Below are positions 34,039-43,283 of a DNA stretch of 64,000 bases, piece after piece. Below the pieces are notes generated by a model. The model had not been told where the DNA came from. It did no database searches and worked only from the letters and a program-made list of their open reading frames with translations. Each line of letters starts with the position of its first letter. Within the stretch, counting starts at the first letter, position 1. The position numbers and the translations under genes are program-made. This DNA is from Nonlabens sp. Ci31 (lineage in GTDB: Bacteria > Bacteroidota > Bacteroidia > Flavobacteriales > Flavobacteriaceae), in contig NZ_CP043633.1 in NCBI RefSeq assembly GCF_012974865.1, forward strand, positions 3,283,501-3,347,500. The letters run 5' to 3'.

Positions 34039-37000
34039 TTAGAAACTAAATCCGAGCTGAAAACTAAACCTCAGACCTTCTTCTCCTCTAAAGAGATTAA
34101 CCGTCGCACCTATAGCCTCAGAACTGTTGACCCAAAATCCGCCACCAAAATTATTATGCCATTTATTACTGTCTAGATCATCTACCCAAACGCGTCCTAC
34201 ATCTACACCAGCAAACACTCCCATTTGTAAGGGTACAACACCTGTCTTAAATTCCTTAAAACTATAACGTACATCTGCAGTACCTGCTAGGGCACTTCCA
34301 CCAGAGAATCGCTGTGTACGGTAACCTCTCAAGCCATTATTCTGACCGAGTTGTGCGCTTTGATAAAACTGATAGCTATCGCCTATGTTTACCGTAGCTT
34401 GAGTCATTGTTTTCAAGACTAAAGTTCTACTGCGGTTCAAAGCATTATAAAACCCCAATTTTGGCTTTATATAACCGAAGGTATTCCTTAAGTCATCTTT
34501 ATCAGCATTAATACCTGCGGTCAAGTCAAAGATCATACCTCTAGTTGGATTTAACTTATTATCATAACTCTCATAATTATAGCCCCCGTTCAAGTCGACA
34601 AACCACTTGCGTTCAAAAAAATCAGGATCAGTTGTAGGGTCAGCAAATTGAGTTTCAAGAAATCTTCCATCATCTTGTTCTACTTGAAAACTCTGCACCT
34701 CGATGCCTCCTTTGATGTTAGAACCGTATTCTCCTATGTAACTAACACCTACTCCAGCAGAAAGTTCACTGAGTCTCACCCGATTGAAATCAAAACCCAA
34801 GTCGTCATCATTATTGAGCGTTTCATTACCAAAACCAAAGAAGTTCTCTGCAAACGTAGGTCCAGAAAACCTTCCTTTAACAGTGAAATTGACAGTATTA
34901 AAGACCCCTGCAAAAGTTCCATTATAGTTGATATCATATCCTTGCGTAGCAAAATAATAACCCGCTTTAATTTGATGCACTGTTGTATTAGGATTGCGAT
35001 GGAACCCATTCACTGTAAAGGTATTTTGGATACCTATCTTAAAACCATCATCTGGATTAAATCCTAAGGCTGGTGTCAGCACATTTGAATTTGTAATGCT
35101 TTTTTTAGGATTGTAAAAGTTGTTGTTATAGCTGTCTGATAAATGCACTCGAGCTCCCCCCTTATTTTTAAACGTATTTTCCTTTGATTTATGATCATAA
35201 ATTAAAATAGAGTTTCCGTTTTCAAGATCATAAATATCATTATTCTGTCCACCTATGATTCTTACTTTAATAGGGTTTTTACCTGTTCCAACCGCTTCAA
35301 TGACATCGTCATCATCTAGCGCATAGACCCATATTTCCTTAGTGTCGTCTTTTAGAAACAATCGATCCACCACCACATCGGCTTTTTTACCATCTTTATT
35401 TCTATAAATAGTTACTCGAGTTTTTCCATCTGCTACCCGATCAATAACTACATAATCATCTTTATCTGTTCCAGTTACTATAGCGAGATCAGAAAGGTAA
35501 TCGTAATACCGCTCAGCCGTCAGTACTAAGTTAGAACGACGTATTTTCATGTTCTTAATGATCTTTTGGGTGGTGGCATCTGTATATATTTCGGGAGGTA
35601 ATTCGTTAAATGCCGCCTCAATAACTTCATCAGATAGATGGTCTTTAATGTACTGCGCTTGAGAGGTCCACATATCTCTATCTGCTTCTTGAGCTAGTGT
35701 GCGGTCTAAATAAGTTGCTGCAGTATTGAACCATTTTACATTATCCAAATCTTCATCATAGGTAGCAAATTGCTTAGTTAAACCTATCATGGTTCTCAAG
35801 GTAGCAAACAAAGCCCCATCAAAATTAGAATACACTTGATCTCTATCTCTAGGGATAGGCTTAAAAAGGCTGCTCCCATTTTTTTTCTTAAACTGCGCCC
35901 ATCTCCATTGATCTTGGTGACGGTCCCAATCTCCTAATAACATATCAAACATGCGCGCTCGAACAAAAGCTTCTTGATCAATCTTATACTTTTCATCCTC
36001 GCGTGTTTTCTCAAACATATCTGCAGTGCTTTCTATGTCATCTGGTTTTCCAAAGCTTTCTAAATCGTTATGATGGTCTTCAGGGCGTTCTACTAACAGG
36101 TACAACTCGTCTCCATATTCATTGTTATAGTTTCCTAATGCTTTCTGTTTAGGTACGTAATAAACTTCTGGATTGGTATGGTAAACTCCTATGGCATCAC
36201 TTAATTTAGGTAAGGTAAGCGCTGCATATGGATGCGCTGCGGTATAGAAATCAAATAATAAATCTTCGGCAGCAGTATCTTCAAAAGAAGCGGCTACTGT
36301 ATTTTCTTTAAACACTGTGGTTTGTAAAAATTGTACGGCACTTTTCTTTAATGCCCGTAAATTGTACTCTTTGCCGTTTTTATCTACTAATCTTAAGGAA
36401 CGTGTCTGATGTCCACCTCCAGCTCGTTCTACTCGTAGTCCACCTTTTATGGAGTCTAAGATGGCTACTTTGGCATTGATTTCTGTTCCGTAAAGGTTTC
36501 TGTATTTTGTTCCCCAGACGGATTTAAACAAGCTGCTTTTTTCTATTCTTTCTGATTGGTATATGCTCGCTTTCGCGAAAGCGGGAAACGCATCAGGCAA
36601 TGTCTCCAAATCAAATTCTTTAGGAGTTTCTATAGCTTTATGGGTAAACAGTAGTTTTTCTTTTCCATTTTCAAAGCCGTAATAACGCACCCAACTGCAC
36701 CCATCTCTCATCACGTCTAATCGTGCAAAACCATTACCTCCATATGAAAACAAACCGTCGTTACTCAATGTAGCATAACTTTGTTTAGATCCGGAACCGG
36801 AAACAATCTGACGTATGCCTTCATTGACAATATACTGCAAGGTATGCTCGTGACCACTTGCAAAAATAATTCTAGGCGCGGCAGATGCTCGAGCAAGAGT
36901 GGTAATTCTATCGGACATTTCTTGGTAACGTTTGTTCTGTTTATCTTGAGCACTTACCCCACCACTGGTTCTTATTTGAGTCGCTAAAGAACCTAAAATA

Positions 37001-37773
37001 GGGACTGGAATCGCCGATTGTGACGGGTATAAATGCTTGATCGCCGCATACTGCCCACCGTGAACACCATTGGTAAACAATGGATGGTGAAGTGCAAAAA
37101 CGATAGTTTTGTCTTGGTTTTTCTTAAATTCACCTTCTATCTCTAAAAAAAATTGGTCTCTTGTTTTAATCTGCTCGCAATCATCATTAATGGTCGGGTG
37201 CTTATCCCATTGGGCTAAATACCACTGACTGTCTATAATGATTAATTGAATTTGCTTACTGATGTCAATACTGTTTATAGGACAACCTACTTTAGGTTCC
37301 CAGATGTTTTTATTATCCAGCTCTTTTTCTATATATTTTTTTTCTCGTTCTACATTTTTAAGTCCTTCATTGTACCAATCGTGATTTCCTGGAATAAAAA
37401 TAGTAGATCCATTAAAAGATTTGGCAACATCGATCTGTGCGTCCAGATGATTTTCTGCAATAGGCCTGAATTCCGAATCCTTTTCTGGCATTCCAATAGG
37501 ATAGATATTATCTCCTAAAAAAATAAGGTGGTCTTTATCTGTAGTTTGAGACTTTAGGTAGTTTTCCAGCGCGAGTAATCCATCGCTTTTCCCTCCTATA
37601 GGAGATTTACCTACATCACCTATCAAATAAAAAGATTTATCAATTTCTAAGTCAGTAGGAAAGCTTTGCTGAACCTCTTCTTTATACTGTGCTTTAAAAC
37701 TGGCACATCCAGTAAGAATTATTGTTGTAAGTAATAAAAGAATGTTATTTTGCTTTGTAAGTCTTTTAATCAT
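34039..37773 (-). CDS. metallophosphoesterase fused to a BamA/D15-like outer-membrane barrel (lipoprotein)
   Basis: 1,244 residues. Lipobox ILTGC near residue 23. Residues ~45-370 form a calcineurin-like phosphoesterase: GDVG, GDNIYP, GNHDWY, LHHPLF and SGHEHT supply the metal ligands. A middle region (~400-900) with a kinase-like RARMFDMLLGDWDRHQDQW segment is followed by a beta-barrel of the surface-antigen type from ~950, ending GLRFSFQLGFSF. It would hydrolyse a phosphate ester at the outer membrane. A palindrome copy reads PAFAKASI near residue 395, between phosphoesterase and middle region. It is divergent from the HD-PycTM gene with overlapping 5' ends. Confidence 0.85.
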   Translation of the reverse strand: MIKRLTKQNNILLLLTTIILTGCASFKAQYKEEVQQSFPTDLEIDKSFYLIGDVGKSPIGGKSDGLLALENYLKSQTTDKDHLIFLGDNIYPIGMPEKDSEFRPIAENHLDAQIDVAKSFNGSTIFIPGNHDWYNEGLKNVEREKKYIEKELDNKNIWEPKVGCPINSIDISKQIQLIIIDSQWYLAQWDKHPTINDDCEQIKTRDQFFLEIEGEFKKNQDKTIVFALHHPLFTNGVHGGQYAAIKHLYPSQSAIPVPILGSLATQIRTSGGVSAQDKQNKRYQEMSDRITTLARASAAPRIIFASGHEHTLQYIVNEGIRQIVSGSGSKQSYATLSNDGLFSYGGNGFARLDVMRDGCSWVRYYGFENGKEKLLFTHKAIETPKEFDLETLPDAFPAFAKASIYQSERIEKSSLFKSVWGTKYRNLYGTEINAKVAILDSIKGGLRVERAGGGHQTRSLRLVDKNGKEYNLRALKKSAVQFLQTTVFKENTVAASFEDTAAEDLLFDFYTAAHPYAALTLPKLSDAIGVYHTNPEVYYVPKQKALGNYNNEYGDELYLLVERPEDHHNDLESFGKPDDIESTADMFEKTREDEKYKIDQEAFVRARMFDMLLGDWDRHQDQWRWAQFKKKNGSSLFKPIPRDRDQVYSNFDGALFATLRTMIGLTKQFATYDEDLDNVKWFNTAATYLDRTLAQEADRDMWTSQAQYIKDHLSDEVIEAAFNELPPEIYTDATTQKIIKNMKIRRSNLVLTAERYYDYLSDLAIVTGTDKDDYVVIDRVADGKTRVTIYRNKDGKKADVVVDRLFLKDDTKEIWVYALDDDDVIEAVGTGKNPIKVRIIGGQNNDIYDLENGNSILIYDHKSKENTFKNKGGARVHLSDSYNNNFYNPKKSITNSNVLTPALGFNPDDGFKIGIQNTFTVNGFHRNPNTTVHQIKAGYYFATQGYDINYNGTFAGVFNTVNFTVKGRFSGPTFAENFFGFGNETLNNDDDLGFDFNRVRLSELSAGVGVSYIGEYGSNIKGGIEVQSFQVEQDDGRFLETQFADPTTDPDFFERKWFVDLNGGYNYESYDNKLNPTRGMIFDLTAGINADKDDLRNTFGYIKPKLGFYNALNRSRTLVLKTMTQATVNIGDSYQFYQSAQLGQNNGLRGYRTQRFSGGSALAGTADVRYSFKEFKTGVVPLQMGVFAGVDVGRVWVDDLDSNKWHNNFGGGFWVNSSEAIGATVNLFRGEEGLRFSFQLGFSF
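36568..36583. repeat. dispersed palindrome copy 9 (exact)
   Basis: Exact consensus inside the metallophosphoesterase gene, read as AFAKA. Confidence 0.93.
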
Positions 37774-37798
37774 ATTAATTTTAGCTGAAACATTTAGA

Positions 37799-38986
37799 AT
37801 GAGCGATATTTTAAAAATTACTGATGATTTTGTGTTGAATTTGTTAAAAAATCAACTCGAAGATAAGTATGTGTATCATAATTATACACATACCAAACGA
37901 GTTGTTAAAAGTACACAGGAAATAATCGACAATTCTGAAATCAGTGTTAAAGAGCAAAATGCAATGCTTTTAGCAGCATGGCTTCACGATACAGGCTATA
38001 TTCATGGTGCTGAAAATCATGAAGAAGAAAGCGTTAAGATTGCCGAAATGTTTTTAAAAGAACAAAAAGAAGATCAAGAAAACATTGATTTGGTAAAAAG
38101 ACTCATACTTGCTACTAAATTTAATGGAGTTCCTAAATGTCCCCTAGAGGAAATTATGAGAGATGCAGATTCTTCTCACTTTGCAAAAGACTATTATAAA
38201 GAAACCTCTGAATTACTCAAACAAGAAATGAAATTGAGAGGTCGTGAGTACACTAACAAGGAGTGGCGTAAAGAAAACATCTTGGTTTTCACAGAGAAAC
38301 ATCGCTATTACAGCGCCTATGCTATAAAAAACTGGAATACTTCAAAAAATAATAACCTCCTAAAACTTATAAAGGCAAAAAAGAAAAGAAAAAAGAAATT
38401 TGATAAAGAAAAAGTAAAAGTTGATCTTAAAAATCAAAGTCCAGAAAGAGCGGTACAAACCCTTTTTAGAACGACCCTACGCAACCACATCAAACTAAGT
38501 GATATTGCAGATACTAAGGCAAACATACTGCTGTCTGTAAATGCTATTATTATATCTCTTGCGTTGGCAAATTTAATCCCTAAGCTGGAACAAGTAAGTA
38601 ATCGACATTTATTATGGCCTACTTTGATCTTGGTATTGTTCTCTGTAGCAAGTATCATTCTGTCTATCATGTCCACAAGACCTAATATAACTAGTGGTGA
38701 GTTTACGGATGAACAAGTTCAAAATAGAGACGTAAATTTATTGTTTTTTGGAAACTTTCATAAAGTACCATATCAAAGGTATCAAAAAGCGCTGATGAGC
38801 TTGATTGACGATAAAGAAGAGATTTATGAATCCTTGACCAAAGATCTTTGGTCCTTAGGAGTGGTGTTGAACAGAAAATATACTTTACTGCGTTGGACCT
38901 ACACCATATTTATGATAGGAATCATTGGTTCTGTCTTAGCATTTATTATTGCGTTTAGTACTATAGACTATGCCACTATTGGTTAA
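37799..38986 (+). CDS. HD-domain phosphohydrolase fused to a Pycsar-effector-like (PycTM) membrane domain
   Basis: 395 residues. The N-terminal HD domain (~1-190) has His31, the His63-Asp64 pair in WLHDTG, His74 and Asp122 (MRDADSS), so the metal site is complete. After a Lys-rich linker, residues ~220-390 match the PycTM/DUF5706 domain: TLRNHIKLSDIADTKANILL, then two helices (~251-262 and ~272-291) and a last helix at ~366-388. In Pycsar defence the PycTM protein is the effector triggered by cCMP or cUMP. No cyclase gene is near. The ATG at 37799 is chosen; a longer frame starts inside the divergent gene. Confidence 0.82.
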   Translation: MSDILKITDDFVLNLLKNQLEDKYVYHNYTHTKRVVKSTQEIIDNSEISVKEQNAMLLAAWLHDTGYIHGAENHEEESVKIAEMFLKEQKEDQENIDLVKRLILATKFNGVPKCPLEEIMRDADSSHFAKDYYKETSELLKQEMKLRGREYTNKEWRKENILVFTEKHRYYSAYAIKNWNTSKNNNLLKLIKAKKKRKKKFDKEKVKVDLKNQSPERAVQTLFRTTLRNHIKLSDIADTKANILLSVNAIIISLALANLIPKLEQVSNRHLLWPTLILVLFSVASIILSIMSTRPNITSGEFTDEQVQNRDVNLLFFGNFHKVPYQRYQKALMSLIDDKEEIYESLTKDLWSLGVVLNRKYTLLRWTYTIFMIGIIGSVLAFIIAFSTIDYATIG

Positions 38987-38987
38987 G

Positions 38988-41363
38988 CTATTGTATCAAA
39001 TGTAATTCCCTAACGAGATCTTCATAAGTCAATGTGCCTTTTGCCACATCTATATCATACAATACGTTAACTCTTAAGGCTTTGAGGCCCACTACTCCTT
39101 GAACATCTTCTAGCTCTAGGTGCTCTACTTCATTTCCTAACAACTGGTTGTGCTGTAGGAAATTGATGTATCTCATGTATTCCCGTTCTGTTTCTTTATT
39201 GGTGTAAATGATGGCTATTTTACCATTTTGGGTAATGCGTTCTTGGGTTCCTTTGATATTGGCTTTATCAATCCTCTTTTTGATCACTTCGTAACGAGCG
39301 TTATAAGTCCCATCAACGTCAAATCTTTTTTCATCAATACGGTATCTGATGCTCAGGGTATTATCAAAAACGAGAATCATACTAGCTGCTTCGATAACAG
39401 AAGGTAAGTTTTCTTGAACAGAATAAAACTGATTTTCCATCGCAATCATGGTTTGCAATTGCCACAGCCTTAAATTGTAAAGGTAAACTACGTTAAATTC
39501 CTGCTCGGCAGCAATACTGCTTCCTAAATAAATATTATGCTCAACACCATCTGTTTTAAATCGTTCAAAGAAATGTGGGAAAATTTCTTGGGCTTCCATT
39601 TGTTTTCTATCGATACAGTTAGCTAAAGCTTCATTTATAGCCTGGACCGTATTATCGTAGTCATTTCTGATTTGATAGATGACACCACTCGTTTCATCAA
39701 TCTGAGATTGATATTCCGCCACTAATCTTTCAATTTTAGGAGAAAGCTTCATCAAATGTTTTATAACTGGATTGATCTCATCATTCAATAACTTAATGAT
39801 ATCCCGCTGTGAATTGGCATCAATAGGACCATTTTCTAACTCTTTTCTGAACTCTAATACACGATAAGAAATTTGATCGTAAATAGGTAAATGCTCATAT
39901 TTTTTTGCAAAAGCAAATATTTCACCTATTTGATCCATTTGATTGATCAAGTCTTTTTTAATGGCCTGATTACGGGCATCGCTACTTCCTACAATATCTA
40001 TTTGCCCGTACAACGGATAAACATCCTGAAACCCTACATCTTTAAAAGGTTCATTTTTTGAGTTACGAGATCTCGCTTTTAAAATACGGCGAGCTTCTCG
40101 TTCAAATTTCCACTGAACGCTGGAATGGATGGAGGTACACTCGGTCTGTATTAAAGCTTTTATACTGTTCTCGTATTCTTGCTCTGTTCTTACTAATGCT
40201 GCTTTTATATAACCGGCAACACTTTCTATTTTTATTACATTAAAACTGTTAAGCGCAAATTTTTTCTTGCTGACAATTTCAAGCACCCCTATTAATTTTT
40301 TAGATTTTGTGATGGGGTAAAAAATAGCACTGTGAATATCGTTCCTTAAAAGATTGTCGGTAAGGTATGTATTTTCAATTTTTGAAGCGTAATCTGCTAC
40401 ATCAGTAATTACCAATGGCTCAAAATCCTTAATCAGATGCTGGTAACTATCAGTACATAGGGCATCTTTACATTTTTTTTCAACATTACTTCCCAATAAA
40501 AAACTTTCTGAATCATTATAAATCATGGATTCAAAATTTCTTTCATAATGATCAAAAGAGGTAAAGCCTACTCTTAAGTTTTCAAGATTAAAAATTTTCC
40601 TGAAAATCACTTTTATTTTATCTGTTTGATCTTTAGTGGATTGGGCACTGTCAAGTAAGAGCGTTTTCAAGTCTGAAATCGCAGCATCCATGGTAACATC
40701 TGTGAAGGTTACGATAATAAAACCATCGAAGGTATAACTCTCATTTAGAAAATAGTTTTCCCATAATTGCTCGTCATTTGGAGAACGTAAGAGCTTTTTT
40801 ATGTCCTCTTGAGATAATCTATACTCGTCACTATTTAACTCTATATCTATAAAATCTGCATTATAAGTCACTCGGTAAGTTCGCTCATAGCCTTTGATAT
40901 CAGGTATTTTAACAAGAATAGGCCTGCTTAAATCTATAGATTTATTATAGTATTTATTTAAAATGATCCCACAAGACATCCTAAAAGTATCAAAAGATTC
41001 GAATGCCGTAATATTCAAATGAAAATCCTTTCCAGCGTCCCTAAGCAAGTTGCTAAGACGTTCTGTTTTATTGAATAATATATTAGAGAAAGGAACTGTA
41101 GCCGCTTTTATTTCATTGAGCGTTAAAGCTGCAGGAAAAAGATCTGATAATAAAACGCTTATAGACTCTTTATGTAAAAATATTTCATCTTCCTTAATCC
41201 CATCGATAAGCTCCTCATGATCATCTACATACCTCAATACAGAAGAAATGTATAGTTTTTTAAAATTACTATCCTCTTTCTCTAGCCTTGCAATGTATTG
41301 ATCGACCACCTTTTTAAAAGTAAGATTGACTATCATATGATCACGACTGCTATTATTTCCCAT
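38988..41363 (-). CDS. large GAF-domain protein
   Basis: 791 residues, soluble. A GAF domain lies at ~250-400 (AIFYPITKSKKLIGVLEIVSKK, FNVIKIESVAGYI). The N-terminal 250 residues and the long helical/beta C-terminal part have no family I recognise; the chain ends with a hydrophilic EDLVREL stretch. GAF domains bind cyclic nucleotides or small ligands. It is convergent with the HD-PycTM gene, one base apart. An exact -7 box ends 4 nt before the ATG. Confidence 0.78.
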   Translation of the reverse strand: MGNNSSRDHMIVNLTFKKVVDQYIARLEKEDSNFKKLYISSVLRYVDDHEELIDGIKEDEIFLHKESISVLLSDLFPAALTLNEIKAATVPFSNILFNKTERLSNLLRDAGKDFHLNITAFESFDTFRMSCGIILNKYYNKSIDLSRPILVKIPDIKGYERTYRVTYNADFIDIELNSDEYRLSQEDIKKLLRSPNDEQLWENYFLNESYTFDGFIIVTFTDVTMDAAISDLKTLLLDSAQSTKDQTDKIKVIFRKIFNLENLRVGFTSFDHYERNFESMIYNDSESFLLGSNVEKKCKDALCTDSYQHLIKDFEPLVITDVADYASKIENTYLTDNLLRNDIHSAIFYPITKSKKLIGVLEIVSKKKFALNSFNVIKIESVAGYIKAALVRTEQEYENSIKALIQTECTSIHSSVQWKFEREARRILKARSRNSKNEPFKDVGFQDVYPLYGQIDIVGSSDARNQAIKKDLINQMDQIGEIFAFAKKYEHLPIYDQISYRVLEFRKELENGPIDANSQRDIIKLLNDEINPVIKHLMKLSPKIERLVAEYQSQIDETSGVIYQIRNDYDNTVQAINEALANCIDRKQMEAQEIFPHFFERFKTDGVEHNIYLGSSIAAEQEFNVVYLYNLRLWQLQTMIAMENQFYSVQENLPSVIEAASMILVFDNTLSIRYRIDEKRFDVDGTYNARYEVIKKRIDKANIKGTQERITQNGKIAIIYTNKETEREYMRYINFLQHNQLLGNEVEHLELEDVQGVVGLKALRVNVLYDIDVAKGTLTYEDLVRELHLIQ

Positions 41364-41367
41364 GTTT

Positions 41368-41375
41368 CAAAGATA
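41368..41375 (-). promoter_or_regulatory. -7 box (TATCTTTG) for the GAF gene
   Basis: Exact consensus, 4 nt before the ATG; suggests a leaderless mRNA. Confidence 0.6.
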
Positions 41376-41472
41376 CTTGTTATAATGAATGCAAGGAAAT
41401 TGCTGTTATAATTTTTGATTTCTTTAACCTGATTAAGGCATAAGTCAATTATTTTAGCTCAAAATATGAGTA

Positions 41473-42594
41473 ATGAAGTATCTGATTATCTTTTTAACCT
41501 TTCTAGCTGTAAATCAATGTAATGAAAAAAACAAAGAAACACATTTTATAGACGGTGATGCACCAGGAGTAGCAAATGGCATGCGTGTTTACCTTAATGA
41601 TCTGGATGAAAACGGGCGAACTGTTGTTGTAGACACCAGTATTGTGATGGAAGAAAAATTCTATTTTGATAAAAAAGAAGAATTGAACAATGAAGAAATA
41701 AGGTTTTTAACTTTAGACGGTAGTCAAGGTAATTTTTTATTATTGATTGAAAATGATCATTTAGAAGTGAGAATTAAAAAAGACTCTCTTTTTGATAGCG
41801 ATGTTGTGGGAAGTAAGTCTAATGAAGATTTGAAAATATTCAAAAAACGTCAATCTACCTATGCTACCAACTCTAAAAGGTACCGCAGTGAGAGAGCGGC
41901 AGCTCTCAAAAGTGGTGATAACGCTGCTGCTATGTCGGTAACTAATCAATGGTCTACCGCAGAAAATGACTTCAGAGATTATGCTTCCCAAATGGTAACT
42001 AGTCATAATTCTAGCGTTATTGCACCTATGATACTGGGAGAGTTATTGAACAGCAAAATGCTAGATGAAAAAAAGTCTAGAGCCATCTTTAATGAATTTG
42101 ATCCTAGAGTAAGAGAGACTGTAATGGCCCAAAGAATAGATGCCTATCTCAAAAAAGCAGAATCTGTGGCTGTAGGTGCCAAAGCACCCGATTTTGAGGG
42201 AGCGAGTCCTTCAGGTGAGGTCATACGACTTCATGAAGTTCTAGGAAAAGTTACTCTGATAGACTTTTGGGCCTCTTGGTGCGGCCCTTGTCGTAGAGAA
42301 AATCCTAATGTGGTAAGTGCCTATAATAAATACCACGATAAAGGTTTTAATATCCTCAGTGTTTCTTTAGATCGTAATGGGGCTGAAAAAGCATGGAAAG
42401 ACGCCATTATTAAAGATAAAATGGACTGGAATCATGTTTCTAGATTACAATATTTTGGGCCACTTGCAAAGCTTTATAATGTCAATGCTATTCCTGCTAC
42501 CTTTCTACTGGATGAAAATGGTATCATTATAGCAACTAATTTACGTGGACAGCAATTGCACCTTAAACTGGAAGAATTACTAGGTCCATCTTAA
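41473..42594 (+). CDS. TlpA-like thioredoxin-domain lipoprotein
   Basis: 373 residues. Signal sequence with a possible lipidated Cys at 16 (AVNQC). Residues ~25-125 look like the DUF4369 beta domain, followed by a helical linker, then a thioredoxin/TlpA domain from ~230 with the active site WCGPC at 269-273 and the cis-Pro in NAIPATFLL. Expected to reduce disulphides in the periplasm. Its stop is 5 bp before the convergent rhomboid gene's stop. Confidence 0.88.
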   Translation: MKYLIIFLTFLAVNQCNEKNKETHFIDGDAPGVANGMRVYLNDLDENGRTVVVDTSIVMEEKFYFDKKEELNNEEIRFLTLDGSQGNFLLLIENDHLEVRIKKDSLFDSDVVGSKSNEDLKIFKKRQSTYATNSKRYRSERAAALKSGDNAAAMSVTNQWSTAENDFRDYASQMVTSHNSSVIAPMILGELLNSKMLDEKKSRAIFNEFDPRVRETVMAQRIDAYLKKAESVAVGAKAPDFEGASPSGEVIRLHEVLGKVTLIDFWASWCGPCRRENPNVVSAYNKYHDKGFNILSVSLDRNGAEKAWKDAIIKDKMDWNHVSRLQYFGPLAKLYNVNAIPATFLLDENGIIIATNLRGQQLHLKLEELLGPS

Positions 42595-42599
42595 TCAAG

Positions 42600-43235
42600 T
42601 CAATTTTTTATAAATCTCATTAATATAAACAGCACTACGATAGTGGCCGATAAGGTGACCACAGTAATAGTGTTGGTATAGATCAGGTCAAAATCATAAA
42701 TTAAAGTAACCAAAATACCTGCCACTGCTCCACCAAAATGGGCATCGTGCCCTATGTTATCATTAAGTTTCTTCATTCCATAAAAGGAATAGATCAAATA
42801 ACCTATCCCAAACACAAATCCTGGAATACCAAAATAGATCCTCATAGACGGATCTAATAATATAGCGCTATAAATGATTCCAGAAACAGCTCCACTTGCG
42901 CCCAAAGCACTGTAATGGTACTCGTCTTTATGAAAAAGGTAGCTTAAAAAGTTAGCTGCTAATAAGCTGGTCAAGTAGATAATAAGATAACTCACAGATC
43001 CTAGCCTGCTCACCACCACATTAGAAAAGAAGAACAGCGTCAGCATGTTAAAGAATAAATGTCGCTGGTCTGCATGAAGAAAACCACTGGTGAAAAATCG
43101 CCATTTTTCACCACGATGAATCCCAGCTATATTAAAAAGGTATTTACTTTTAAAGGCATAATCTTGAAATCCTTTGAAACTTATAATCAGGTTGGCCGCT
43201 ATAATAACTATAGTGACAATATCTAGTTGGTACAT
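42600..43235 (-). CDS. rhomboid family intramembrane serine protease
   Basis: Six-helix membrane protease, ~211 residues from the ATG at 43235 (seven more from 43256). The catalytic dyad is Ser114 in GASG and His166 in HDAHFGG; the conserved HADQRHLFFNM stretch in the first loop holds structural residues. It cleaves transmembrane substrates within the membrane; the substrate is unknown. Divergent from the acyltransferase gene. Confidence 0.9.
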   Translation of the reverse strand: MYQLDIVTIVIIAANLIISFKGFQDYAFKSKYLFNIAGIHRGEKWRFFTSGFLHADQRHLFFNMLTLFFFSNVVVSRLGSVSYLIIYLTSLLAANFLSYLFHKDEYHYSALGASGAVSGIIYSAILLDPSMRIYFGIPGFVFGIGYLIYSFYGMKKLNDNIGHDAHFGGAVAGILVTLIYDFDLIYTNTITVVTLSATIVVLFILMRFIKN

Positions 43236-43261
43236 GAATAAATTTATAAGGTACAAGATAG

Positions 43262-43269
43262 TATATTTG
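43262..43269 (+). promoter_or_regulatory. -7 box (TATATTTG) for the acyltransferase gene
   Basis: Exact consensus, 14 nt before the ATG. Confidence 0.6.
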
Positions 43270-43283
43270 CTTAAAATTAGTAC

